Source: Agrypnia vestita
Lineage: Eukaryota; Arthropoda; Insecta; Trichoptera; Phryganeidae
Direction of reading: 5' to 3'
Length of the DNA stretch: 64,000 bases
Assembly: GCA_016648135.1 (NCBI GenBank)
Contig: JADDOH010004236.1
Coordinates: forward strand, 62,001 to 126,000
Under the pieces are notes generated by a model. That model was not told where the DNA came from. It saw only the letters and a list, made by a program, of their open reading frames with translations, and did not search any database. The translations under genes and the position numbers were made by a program. Shown here one piece after another: positions 1 through 12,500 of this stretch (within the stretch, counting starts at the first letter, position 1; each line of letters opens with the position of its first letter).

Positions 1-708
1 TTATACATTACGGGATAAGGTTTCTTATGTCGTACCCCATAAGTAAATTATAAGATCTATTAAATACACCATAAACATATGATTTATTTAAAGTTTATGT
101 GAACGTCATTATTTATCGTGACAAAAAGTTAAAGACATGTGCACGAATTTACATAAAATATTTAATAAACCTAAGTTAGTTAAAGTAAAATAAATAAGAT
201 CATATTTATTATGAGGTCTATTTATATGCAAATATTTTTATCTTGTCACTGTCGCGTATTCAATTTTTTCATGCATTGGAAACTGTGGAATAGAATTTAA
301 TTCCACCTTATTTGGTGTTGCGTGGCTGCCACATTTTCTAGGTTTCCTTTTCAGGTGTTTCGTTACGTACTGTCTGGTTGCTGCAGTAAGATTTTTCTTT
401 TTTTATGGAATATCATGCGAGTATGACTTTGGAATCGGCACATTTTTTTCAAATAAACATAAGAAAATACTGAATAAAGCTTATTACAATAAGTTTCGGG
501 TAAACAACTTCTTAAATATTACAGAATGAATAGTTACGTAAAAAGAAATATGAATTTATCATTAGTATACTTGTGATTATAAATTTCAAACACATATAGA
601 AAATTATAAAATAAAACAATGGTTTCTTACTTGTCGAGACAATTTTTAACAAATTTTGTTGCTTCTTGAACGCTGGTAGACACTCAATGCGTGAAACAAT
701 GTGCTTGA
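1..708. other. AT-rich intergenic sequence
   Basis: No reading frame of coding character, RNA gene or clear repeat boundary was recognised here. Confidence 0.5.
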
Positions 709-757
709 GCAGAGGTCTCCAATGTGGTGGTTCACGGATCACTAGTGGTCCACGAGA

Positions 758-817
<60 letters not shown>

Positions 818-1350
818 TATATATATTAGGGATGCATCCGATAACGATACCGGAATCGGCGATATTAATTTACCGATACATTTTGAATTTTGCACTATAG
901 ATAGTCCATGTGTAAACGCGCCATCTTCGCGCTTCGTTCATATTTAAACGCGGCACAATTTATCTACGCTCGGGGAATCCCCGCGTTTCATAATTACATT
1001 CCAAACACGGAATACGTGACGCATCAACATTCTTACTATTTTCAAACTAAGCCAAAAGCCTGTGCTATGAAAATAGAACTATATTGCTGGTGTCCTCCGA
1101 CCACCAGATCACTAGGCGAGCGTGATTACCACTACACCAACAAGCTACTCATATAATAATCTGAACGTAATGTTCTGTTAAATTACAATTTTTAAAATTA
1201 AATTATAAAGAAAACATTGTAAATAAATGTTATACAAGTTATTTCGTCTGTTTTCCGCGGTCCATCAAAAATCCTATTGATGGTCCGCGGGATTTAAAAT
1301 TATAAATTTAGTGGTCCGTGAGGTCCTAAAGTTCGGCGACCGCTTCACCA
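709..1350. mobile_element. hAT-like non-autonomous element, candidate
   Basis: The left end reads cagaggtctccaa and the right end, on the other strand, reads gcggtcgccgaa. They form an imperfect inverted pair of the 'GGTCtCCAA' type seen at many hAT termini. Both ends are followed by 'ggtcc(g/a)cgg' stretches. A TA microsatellite and a second hAT-like start (tagggatgcatcc, ~827) lie inside. I could not find a clean 8-bp target duplication, so the limits are approximate. Confidence 0.35.
763..826. repeat. (TA)n microsatellite
   Basis: About 32 TA dinucleotides with one phase slip near 810. Confidence 0.95.
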
Positions 1351-2210
1351 GAGGTGCCGCTGCCATACTTTTAAATTCAGAATTCAAAAGGTACGATTTA
1401 GGCAGTGATACGACATGAGCAACCTTACCCTTTTTTAAAAACGTTTTATGTAACAATATATAATGTCGGTATACATTATACGAGTATTATTACTCACTCA
1501 AGAAAAAATTACTAAGGAAGATTATTGAAATACAGATACTGTTAATAATAAATTGAAGTTAATTAATTTGAAATAGTCTATTTTCTATTTTCTATAAATA
1601 GTCTATTTTCTAGAATCTTCCACAGTTTTCTGAACAGTCACAGAACCAAATCCAATCTTCTGATCCCTGACAATAAGCAACACATTTAATAAATGCTTTT
1701 CCATTGGAAATTAAGTTTTTAAAAACGCGTGTTCTTTCTCTCATGTATTTAATTTATTTTAGATAACTTTTCTGGACATATACCTTTTTTAAGAAATATT
1801 TGTTTTGTCTTCAATAAAACAAGTTTAGTAAATCAATATTATTTTTTTAATGTTCTCAAAATAACTCATCAATCTATCTTCTTCGAAAAACTTGAAAAGC
1901 CAGCATTGATTGAGTGCTCTTAACTTTCAGATAATTTCCTCTTAAAAGGTTCCAAAAATGTAGAAGGCTAATAATAATATTAATTGATATTTTAAAATAG
2001 CTAGCCAAATCCAGTTTTCCGGAGCGTTTTCCTAAAAAATTTCTGTGGCTTTTTATTTCTTTTTAATCTGTTTTCCAACTTTTCTCATTTATTTTATTTA
2101 GAAGTTAATTTCTATTCATAAAATACTTAAGTAAAAATATACTAAAATCAAACGAATGATATAATTGTGTTTTAAATTTATTACATTATTTTAGAAGAAA
2201 CACGTAAACT
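1351..2210. other. AT-rich intergenic sequence
   Basis: No gene or defined repeat seen. A short direct repeat of 'gtctattttcta' occurs near 1575-1610. Confidence 0.5.
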
Positions 2211-2730
2211 TGTATTTTTACTCCCTTTATATTACTTAACTCGTGGCGTCTGCTTGCTTGCTTGCTTGCCGGCTTGCCGTCGAAAAAACTTTGGATCGAT
2301 TTTTGACCCTTTTCCCGTGATCCAATCGAACTGAAACTTTGCAAGCAGACTCGTGGCGACGATCAAGAAGATCTATCAAATTTTCGTTAAAAAAAATTAA
2401 TAATTATAGTATAATTTCGGATTTTTAGAAATTTTATTGGTTTTTTCAAATTGGAATCATTAGAAAAGTTTGATTACTAGCAACGGCGGCCCGATAACGT
2501 TGCGGAATATTTTCTAAATTTGAATTACTCCGTCGGTATACATAAAAGTTAATCTTCAAAGCATGAAGTGTCTTATCAAAGCTCAAAACATCTGACATTT
2601 TAGAAATATATTAAATTACTGAAAGTTTAGTGTTATGTTATATGTTTTAATTCGTCTTTAATTGTTGTTATATTGTACAAAGAAAGGGAGTATAATAAAA
2701 AGTTGGTTTTTATGGGTTACTTTTTTTTAA

Positions 2731-5204
2731 TAAATATATTTATATTACATGTTTATGTTCGTCTGTCCGTACCTACGTGGCGCAAAAAAATTTGTATTAA
2801 CAGCTGTCCAAGTTGCTGGCGTAACATGGCAACATAAAACAAAAAAAATCTGCTGACAATTTTATCACGTGAAAGAATACGGTAGTGCGTCAACAGAAGT
2901 AAATATTTATATTTTTATTGATTTCTTTAATATAAATTAATGGTAATAAAAATTACCCAAATAATTCATCATTAAAAAATCATTAATATCCTTCATAGTA
3001 TATGGTGAGTGGTGAGTGTTGATCAGCGTTCAAGCAAAAAAGCTGTGCATTAGTAATGATTCTGGGAAACAAATGTTAATTAAATAATCATTATCTTAAG
3101 AAAAAGTTGATTTAAAATTCTAGCCGTAATTCGTCCTATGGCTAGAAGTTTTATTTCCGACTTTTCTGTATCTAACTTCATGTCAATTCTTAATTTATCT
3201 CACTTGTTTGCGCCCAACAATTTTTTTCCGTAGATCTAGTCAAGTCGAGAGAAAACTCGTCCTGAACCGTGTATTTTTGCTTAGCTCTATTTCTTAGAGT
3301 TTTTTGTAATAGACAAGTAAAATTTTTTTTATAATTGTCGTCTATATTATAATTGTCCTGAAGTAGGTTGAGTCCAACCGAAACTAGTTGACTAGTAGTT
3401 AGAAAATATAAAGCGATGAAGTGGTTTAAAACATAGTATTTAATTTATTCTTAAATGTCTGAAGTAAATTTTTCATGAAATAGCGTGTTTCTTCGAAAGG
3501 TCCTACGCCAAGTGAGAACTGCGCGCACGTCACTTAGAAATTATATTTTTTATAAATTCCAACCAAAACTTTTTGTGTGAATTCTATTTCTCATTTTTAT
3601 GGTGAATGTAAATACCATCTGTCAAATCATATTGATTATTTACGACGATATTGCCATCGATAATATCATAAAATGTTAGTTTAATTTTGTGAAAAGAAAC
3701 GTATATCTGAAATAAGTATTATATATAAATCGTCTTCGAAATATATTGAAAATTTTTGCCGTATTGCATATATTTAAAATATTTATTTATTTACAAAATC
3801 TTGTTTACAATACTTCTTTTATAGTGCAGTTATTTTTGTGGATTGAAGCTACTCAAATAGTTCATTATATACAGTTAAAAAAATCAGACTTTTAGTTTTT
3901 TTTATTTTTACATTAACATTCAGTGTCATGTTTTCTATAAATAAATATTATCTATTAAACAATGACAGTGACTTACAAAAAAAAGACGATGATTTTGGAT
4001 GTAGAGATAAAAAAAATACAAGAAAATTATATTACTACGACTTGCACAACTATACAAATATTACTACGACTTGCAATGGCATACGATTTCCCACATTACT
4101 CGGTAGAAAAATCCTGTGATTAGTCTTCTTGAATTAATACTGTTTTCTTTCTTTTTTTCTAAGCTGACGTTGCCACCGTTTTAATCCCATAACGACCGAA
4201 ATAATTTGATGGTACACAAAGAAGTTGAAAATTCTCAAGACGATATAAAATTATTTTGTTTACAGCTGTACTACGTCATTGCGTACATAAAAAATTAAAT
4301 CAATTGTCAAAATCAAGATATAAATTAAATATTGCACAATAAATAAAATTGTCCTTTGTTTGGCTTGGTAGCTGGTAGACTAACATGGAAGCATTCTCAT
4401 ATGTATTCTATATATATAAAATATACTCGTATATGGATGTTTTTAAAAGAATATTAATATTTTCAATCGATAGAAAATTCTCTTTCTATTTTTCAATGTT
4501 ACGGTTGCCACCACATTAAGGTAAATCAGTCATTTTAAAACTGGATTTAAATTTCCCCAAAAGCTGCATTTCGAAAACCATGATAAAAAATACCTCCGAT
4601 TAATTTTACCAATACATCTTTGCAAACTAAAGCTATTGGATCATATTATTTTATTTTATTTTATTTTTTAATAAAAATACCTTCAACCGGTCATTTATGA
4701 CCCTAATACACAGTATAGTAAAGTATACAGTATATTGTCTCGGCAGTGTCCTTGAAATAAATACCTAAGGCCACTCGGTACTTAAACTTGGTTAAACACG
4801 CACCTGGGCTGCTCATTGACTGACTCTTTAGGGTTTGGGGTGCCATAAATTGACGTAAATGTATGCGCGGGAGCGTCTCACACTGCTTGCGTCCGTACGT
4901 TACTGCAGCCCTGCGGCGACCGCGCAGGCGAAGTATACCGAGATTTCGAAGGGCGTCATTTCGGCTATTTGTATGAAGATGTAATATTGTATGTTTACTA
5001 TACTGTGCCTAATAGATGGTTCTAGAGTGAATTATGAAAACAGGGTCCTGTTTCAATGGGCCCTGGTGGCTGGCTTTCCATTCCCCGACTATCCCTCAAA
5101 GTAGCAGATCCCGATCACACGACTGCTCTCGAACTTGACTTATGTACATTAATTTAATCTGTTTTTGGTCAAACTTTGAATTGATTTGACAGTAAAGCAA
5201 TTAT
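2731..5204. other. Interior of the foldback, no gene
   Basis: Mostly AT-rich and non-coding. It holds a hammerhead-like core (3354-3380) and a small candidate inverted-repeat element (~4690-5020, ends containing 'acagtatagtaaa' in opposite orientation). The stretch at 4850-4960 is richer in GC but has no coding signal. Confidence 0.45.
3354..3380 (+). ncRNA. Hammerhead-like core, degenerate
   Basis: CTGAAGT, then a 5-bp stem (AGGTT/AACC), then GAAAC. This resembles the hammerhead order CUGANGA-stem II-GAAAC, but the G8-A9 part of the core is altered, so it is probably inactive. Similar tails recur at 26.1, 45.1, 47.0 and 50.6 kb. Confidence 0.25.
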
Positions 5205-5224
5205 TTGGAAGAAAAATTTAAAAC

Positions 5225-5533
5225 AATCCTATTCATAAATATGTTCTTAGGTTTTCACAGCCGTTCAAGAAAAATTCGAAGAAACAGCCCTGGACACAAC
5301 ATCCTTCATCCCAAAGGAGATAGGTCGAAGACGTGTTTCCAATCTGGCCACATGGGGAAGAAAAACTGCATGACTTTCTGGAGCACCTCAATTCGCTACA
5401 TACGAACTTGAAGTTCACCATGGAGATAGACAAGGACATCGTGCTTACTTTTCTATATATCAAAGTGGATAAGACCCGATGGATCTGTTACCTAGAAACT
5501 GGCGGGATTTATAAACTCGAATACCTACGATAA
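5225..5533 (+). pseudogene. Penelope-like element RT fragment
   Basis: Two overlapping frames give FEETALDTTSFIPK and then WPHGEEKLHDFLEHLN followed by KFTMEIDKD. This is the order found downstream of the catalytic YVDD in Penelope-like reverse transcriptases. The YVDD segment itself is missing and the frame shifts near 5330, so this is a relic. The matching GIY-YIG end of such an element lies at 6390-6998, separated by the right foldback arm. Confidence 0.7.
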
Positions 5534-6389
5534 ACTCTGTGAGCGAATGGAACAACCAAATAATTTTAAAAAAAGTAACCCATTTTTATGGGTTTTATTA
5601 TACTCCCTTTCTTTGTAAAATATAACAACAATTAAAGACGAATAAAAACATATAACATAACACTAAACTTACAGTAATTTAATATATTTCTAAAATGTCA
5701 GATGTTTTGAGCTTTGATAATTTTAACCAATTTTGAGTTTTGAGCACTTCATGCTTTGAAGATTAAATTCTAAATTTTATTAAATTAAATTCTAAATTCT
5801 GTCAGTCAATTTAGATTTTCGACATTCGTAGTTAAGTACCTTTAATGCATACCGACGGAGTAATTCAAATTTAGAAAATATTCCGCAACGTTATCGGGCC
5901 GCCGTTGCTAGTAATCAAATTTTTCTAATGATTCCAATTTGAAAAAAACCAATAAAATTTCTAAAAATCCGAAATAATTAAAAAATTTTAACGAAAATTT
6001 GATAGATCTTCTTGATCGTCGTTACGAGTATACTTGCCAAGTTTCAGCTCGATTGGATCACGGGAAAAGGGTCAAAAATCGATCCAAAGTTTTTGTTGAC
6101 GGCAAGCAAGCAGACGCCACGAGTTAATATAAAGGGCGTAAAAATGCAGGCTTTTCAGGAGAGCTAAACAAAATTTGAGAATTTCGTTTATTTACAAAAT
6201 TTCTCTCAGTCTTTGATATTTATATCTATGTAATTTTGGCATCGGTAGTTTTGTTTTTTGCACAAGAACGTCGAACCAAGTTGATTAATATCGTTGTTTC
6301 TTGCAAAATTTATCAAATAATTAATCATGTCATTTGTCGATTTTCAAAAAATTAAAAATAGTCGCATTTTATTTTATTTTCTGACTCAT

Positions 6390-6998
6390 CAAAAATGTAT
6401 TAACTAAGTTCGGTTGTGTTTTTCGCCCACGGAACTATACATGGTGCAGACAGAGCGCACACTTTTCAAAGGGGTTGACGAGCACAAAGCGGTATGCAAA
6501 CATTGCAAACTCGGCCATCCAGGAAAATCAGCATTAGCTGAGCACTTTCTGGATACTGGCCTTCATTTTGCATTCAAGCCGAAGATCCTACAAAATCCCA
6601 AGAGTCACATTGCAAGTTTTCTCAAAGAGACGCTCGAGATCTTTAAGCATCTGGTGAGAACATCAACAGGGATGATGGTCTCAAATAAAAAATCTTGTGG
6701 TATTCGGCGCTTCAAAACCAATCTCGCCGTAGATTCTGCAAAGATACGAGTAGTAACCTACACCAGATATAAAATACACATAATACAAGATAACTCGTCG
6801 TACACACAAGACGATGCATGTCGTGTTATCGTATTGCGTTACCACCTAATAAATAAATACAGACACACCCTGCTTTTGACACGATATTGCAAACGAATTC
6901 TTAACCACACCATCAACACTCAACTACAAATCAGACGGATAATGAACCCTATAATGAGATCCTATACATTTGTCAGAAAGGTCATTGAAAAACGGTAA
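6390..6998 (+). pseudogene. Penelope-like element C-terminal (GIY-YIG) relic
   Basis: The frame 6414-6998 contains VCKHCKLGHPGKSALAEHFL and then TGLHF. This matches the 'GH..KSAVAEH...TGH' segment in the C-terminal endonuclease region of Penelope-like retroelements. About 80 residues are recognisable; the tail to 6998 is lysine/arginine-rich and less conserved. Just after it, 'actccagaaaactcaaaccg' resembles PLE 3' tails elsewhere in the window. The GIY-YIG catalytic half and the link to the RT are absent. It is a truncated copy. Confidence 0.7.
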
Positions 6999-7840
6999 AA
7001 TACTCCAGAAAACTCAAACCGAAAAATCCTGTTCATTGCTGTGGGGGTACCGTGTCCACGGAGCCCCACGTTTTTAAATGTAGGTACTTAATTCAGGATG
7101 GAAAACAGCTGATAGGAAAATACAAACGAGATTAAAGTGGTATGTTATCGCTCAACCTTGGTAGACAACGCGGTCGTCAGCTGTGCAGCTCGATGCACCG
7201 GAATCCATACGGCGTTGACGACGGGTGATCTTCGATCGTGGTTGTGGAACGGGGCGAAGTGCTGTCATTGGAGTGGAGAGACCGGTGTCGCGGAGCTGGA
7301 GACGCTGGGGGGGACGGATGTAGTCGGCGTGTCGCGGTGAGTTTGAGGATGATGATGGAGATGGTGATGGTAGGTACTGCAAGCTGTTGATACTGGACCG
7401 CCTGGCTATGTTGCGAGTAATATTAATCGAGGCAGATGTTTATTTGTGTATTCTTAAAATTCAGAAGTCATTCATCAGTTTAATTGGTAAATTTCTCACT
7501 ACTCTTCTTGATCTCATGAAAAATTATTTTCTTTGATTTCACAGAAAGCCGTTTCTGAAAAAAATTTCCCGTAAAATTATAATTTTACGAAATATTTCTT
7601 CGATGATGACCAGAAAACCTATAAAAAAAACCTACTTCTATTAAATATTTTGTGTATAAAATGTTTTACTATACAATATCATACAATATAGGGATTTTAT
7701 ATGTGCCTTTATATTGATATGAGACAAAATATTTATAACGATACTTAAAAAAATGCTTTTTTTGTAAAACAACGCCATCTGTTGGACGTAAAAGCAACAC
7801 ACGCTATCTATACTTATAAAAGCTATCAATGTCTGTCTGT
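6999..7840. other. Intergenic sequence
   Basis: A moderately GC-rich patch at 7140-7380 has short open frames on both strands without recognisable protein features. The rest is AT-rich with nothing to annotate. Confidence 0.4.
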
Positions 7841-7852
7841 CTGTTCTTTATA

Positions 7853-8475
7853 CAAATCTACACCGTTTGTCCCATCTGACCCAAATTTTGCATACTTATT
7901 CTTTAGGACCTGGCGGGTAATATAGGCGACACTTCTTCCCTCCCCCTTTACCCCTTCCCACTGATATATTTTCAATGCAAATTTGTACCGTTTGACCTAT
8001 CTGACTCAAATTCTGCACACATATTATTTAGGACTCGTCGGATAACATGCGTAACCTTTTCCGCCTCCCACTTAACCCCTATATCCCCTCACCATTTAAG
8101 TAAAATATTTTCCATGCAAATCTATACCGTTCGACCGGTGTGACTCAAATTTTGCATTTTTATTCTTTAGGACCTACGGGTAACAAAATCGAAATTTCCT
8201 TTCTCCCTTTACCTCACCCCCTCCCCATGATATATTTTCCATGCAAATCTGTATCATAAGGCGAATCTGACTCAAATTTTGCATACTTATTCTTTAGGGC
8301 CCGGCGGTAAATATAGGCAACATATCCCTCTCCCCCTTTACGCCACCCCCTCCCCTGATATATTTTTGGTACAAATCTGCACCGTTTGTCTGATCTGACC
8401 AAAATTTTGCAAACTTATTCTTTAGGGTCCAGTGGGTGGTAACATAGGCCACATTTCCTTCCTGGACATCCCATC
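7853..8475. repeat. Tandem array, ~125-bp unit, about 5 copies
   Basis: Units begin with 'caaatctacaccgtttg' or variants at 7853, 7978, 8117, 8244 and 8372 and each contains 'tttgcatacttattctttagg' or a close variant. Spacing is 125-139 bp and the units have diverged. Such 'accgtttgaccgatctgactc' repeats are common tails of dispersed insect repeats. Confidence 0.85.
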
Positions 8476-9541
8476 GACCCCAGCATTGATTAAATGGAAA
8501 TATTGTTTTTATTAGAAGCTTTGCAAAACAGTAGAACCTTTGTTTTCCCTCCACAAACTTATTTATAACTTAATCCTTAACCCATCCAACGCTGGGTAGT
8601 AACAGCTAGTTACTAATAAAAAACGAGCGAACCTTTCAGTAATCGCATATGATGTGTGACATTTGACATCTCAGAATTAAAAATATCAATTGAGTACCAA
8701 CAGAAATTAATATCAAAATTTAAAAAAGCTTATACCTATATATTTATTAATTAGTTAATACAAGTAATGAAAATGTATGTGCATTTATTTATTATTAAAT
8801 TTTACCGCACTAGGTAGGTACTGTATATTTACATACGCATTTTGTTTAGAAATGTGTTTGGTCAATTATATGTTTTTATTTATTTTCGTAGATGGCGGTA
8901 GTGTGCCGCCATACATATTGTATGAAAACTTTGAATAAATATTTAAAAATTCACATAAATTAGATAAAATTTGAGAATGTCAATCATTAAGGGTAGTTAT
9001 TGTTTACATTAATGTAAAAATAAAGTATTCATTAAATAGTTTATATCAAAGTGACAACAACCACACGCTTGACACCAGCCTTGCAACATATGTACAAAAT
9101 CAGAAGCATTGGCTGGTAGTGTGCGCCTTCGCTGTGATGGCACTTACTGGACATTGATTTGTTTATAAACGATGATTTTATTTCCACCACGCGTTTCCGT
9201 CCTTTTTCACGAAATCACTACCACAGAGTGCAGGAAAGCGAGAGGAAAGATGTTACACATCAATTATAACATAAGTAATAATTAAAAACTCCCTCCCGTT
9301 TATTGTATCTCGTGGAACTTGAGTACATTTTTTCATTCTGGCAATAAAGTACGACATAAATTATTTAATGTTTCATATTATTTATCTATGTTTAATGTAT
9401 ATCTTGTCTATGATATACTTTATCCTTTATCTATGGATAGTATTCAACGAACGCCATCAGATGTCGCTAGTCGCCCCGCAGGAGGACTCCGGGTCGAGTA
9501 TTCGATCGCCCAAAATTTTGACTGAAACCGCATCAGCAAAC
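8476..9541 (+). promoter_or_regulatory. Upstream and 5' UTR region of Mob4
   Basis: This is the sequence before the Mob4 start codon. GC rises at ~9455-9540, immediately before the ATG, which fits a 5' UTR. No TATA box at a convincing distance was seen. The transcription start cannot be placed from sequence alone. Confidence 0.35.
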
Positions 9542-12500
9542 ATGAAGATGGCAGATGGTACGCCAATTTTAAGAAGGAATAGGCCTGGGACCAAAGCAGC
9601 TGTGAGCTCACATTCTTTATTTAAAATAAAACATTGAAAATTGCCATTGTTAATATTTTATGTGACACTTGGGTGCTCCCAAAGTAGACATTTTGAGTTG
9701 TCAAAAATAAAAGTTTCCTTCAATATTCGGACCCATACATTATTTTTCAGGACTTTTGCCGCTGGCCAGATGAGCCTTTCGAAGAAATGGATAGTACTCT
9801 TGCAGTCCAGCAATACATACAACAAACAATTCGCCGTAACCCTTCTAACTACGACTTCATACTTAACATGCCAGAGGGCCAAGATGAAGGTGTATGGAAA
9901 TATGAACATTTGAGGTTTGTGCGATGATCTATTTCTTTAACTGGAATTTAATGTGCCTTTTTGAATAAAGTTGTTCATTTGATATTACTCACCTAAGATT
10001 TCTGACAATGATTGTACACCACACCTTTGTATTGATATTCAAATATTTATTGGCCAACACTACTAAAGGCTAAGCTTTCATACGGCAATAGTATTAATTT
10101 CTTTTGTTTCTAAAAATGCCTTGTCTTACACAAAACAAGTGATTACCATTTACCAATTTCTAAACAAGCAATTTTATCTAGAGAAATTCAAACATGTTGA
10201 TACAACTGAATTTAACTAAACTCCTTCAATGTACATATTAATGTACTTTCTTTTGATGTACACATCGATATACCTGTACAGCAAGGATAAGTTTTATTTA
10301 TTTTTAACCATTCATTATATTTATTGTTATCGCAAGTAATAAAATATATTTTGTAGCTGTTTGATTATTTTGCGATTTTAATCGATTTCAGACAATTTTG
10401 CATGGAGCTAAATGGCTTGGCTGTGCGTCTTCAGGAAGAATGTTTTCCGAGTACCTGCATACAGATGACAGCGACTGAACAGTGGATTTTCTTGTGCGCA
10501 GCTCACAAGACGCCCAAGGAATGTCCAGCCATTGATTACACCCGACACACCTTGGATGGGGCTGCCTGTCTTCTCAACAGCAATAAGTACTTTCCCAGCA
10601 GGTATAACCTGAAGCTTGTATCAGTTATGCCATTCGGATACAGGTGTTAATTATTTAGTTTGACAGGTGTCGAAAATTTTCAGCAGTGCAATTTTTTCAT
10701 CCGTGCTGAGAAAAACAATTCGCATTAGTGTCACTCGTTATCAAAAAATCATATGAAACAGTTACAGCGTATACTTCACTGTATTTCTTAGCTCTCAAAA
10801 TTTTCCACATCTAACTTACTCCGAATTAACAACCTGAAGTCAGTAACATACATATCCGAATAGGCATATTGCATACCCTACTTATTGACTATGATCTAAG
10901 AAAATTGATTTTGAGATGATTGAAAAAAAATTTTAATGTTGGGCAGAAGAAATATTTTTCCTACATTATTCATTAAACAAATCAAGTTATTTACAAAGAC
11001 AGGATTGGACAATCATTTGATCCTGCCAAACATCTTATTTCTGGTAAACTTTGTTTTTCTACCAGGTCTTTCGCAAACATGCTTCATTTGCTATGTCTGG
11101 CTGCCTATAATTCTCAAGATGTAATTTTCTCAGTTGTCGTAGTCTGTAATTAGTGATGTGATATACGAAGTAAGAAAAATTATTCATCAAAAAATCCTTA
11201 CTAAGATACAAAAAAACATTTTACACGTCTCAGACACATGTATCTTACCACCTCTGCATAGAATGTGTTTCTTCCTACGTATCTTTTCATCGTTGGTGTC
11301 CACAAAGATATGAAATACCCGGCGTAACAACATTCTTATTTATTATATGTTTAAAACTTGTAAAATGTTACGAAATTTTCCATCGTGCCATTTCTAATTT
11401 TCTGTTTTTAGCGTGGTTTCTTAACACATCTTACACGGGACCTGTGATGAAACATATTCTATGTTAAAAACTGCATCAATTATTTTTAACAGACTTTATT
11501 ATGTAGCAGTTTTAACCATATTTCTTTATTTTGTTAATTATTTTTGTGTGTTTTAAATTAATACATACCGAGCTTAATGTTCCCTACCTGCACCATACCT
11601 ACCATACAGGAAGGCTTTATTCAATGTGATGTAATCTTTATCTTTAATACTTTATCGTGGCATTTTGGGTGACACTTATGTGTGACCTTTCTTCAGCCTA
11701 GACGATCACAGGAATTTTTTGAATTTAGATGCCTTACAAGCATTCACTCTTCATAGATAAATTTTTGGCCTGATGATAACCAGATCGGTAGTGTAAATTA
11801 GGGATGGGTCGTCGACGTACTTATCGTCGACAAAACGAGACCGTCCATCGACGAGTCGATCAACTAGTTGACGCGTCAACTTCGTTATGCGGACGTTTTA
11901 CGGGACGATGTGTCTACGGCTCGACTCTACTCGACCGTTGGCCATTTTTATTAAGTTACTTTTTAAAATTTAAAGAAGTTCAAAGAAATATAGATCGAAT
12001 AAAATATTGATCTTAGAAAAATATCTAGCCGGCCTTTTCGACTGTTAATTAATAATAGTTTAATCATATAAAATAAAAATATCAACGTTTGTTACCCATA
12101 GATAACCTAGAAATTTCGCAGCCCTTTCAAAAATAACTGTGTAGATAAAAGCTGATATTTTTCCAAACGAGTGTACCTAGTTGTTTCATTAAATTCCTAA
12201 TTCTATGAGATAAATTTTAATTATCCAAAGGCAAACTTTTTCCAATGATGTATCTATACAAAAGAAAATAAAGTGTAAAATAATTAAACAGAATTGTTTT
12301 ATTTTATACTGCATAAAATTGGGAATTCACTGAAACGTCGCACAATGCAAGCAAAAAATAATATAGCAAAATTATTTTGTGGTGACATAATTATAATTTA
12401 TATAAATTATAATTATGTCACCACGAAATAATTTTGCTTTAAAAAATAATAGCTTATGATTAAGCCTATCTCACCATGGTCTCACCCTACACACCCATTC

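Larger units (their letters stand above)
2211..6148. mobile_element. Foldback element with inverted arms over 500 bp
   Basis: The sequence from 2211 to about 2730 recurs in inverted orientation at about 5566-6148. Shared landmarks are 'ctcgtggcgtctgcttgc' at the outer end, 'cccttttcccgtgatccaat' in the middle and 'atgggttactttttt' at the inner end. The right arm carries extra sequence (~5720-5870) that the left arm lacks. The enclosed ~2.8 kb has no intact ORF, but a Penelope-like RT fragment lies beside the right arm. No target duplication was identified. This could be one foldback transposon or two copies of a dispersed element in opposite orientation. Confidence 0.6.
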
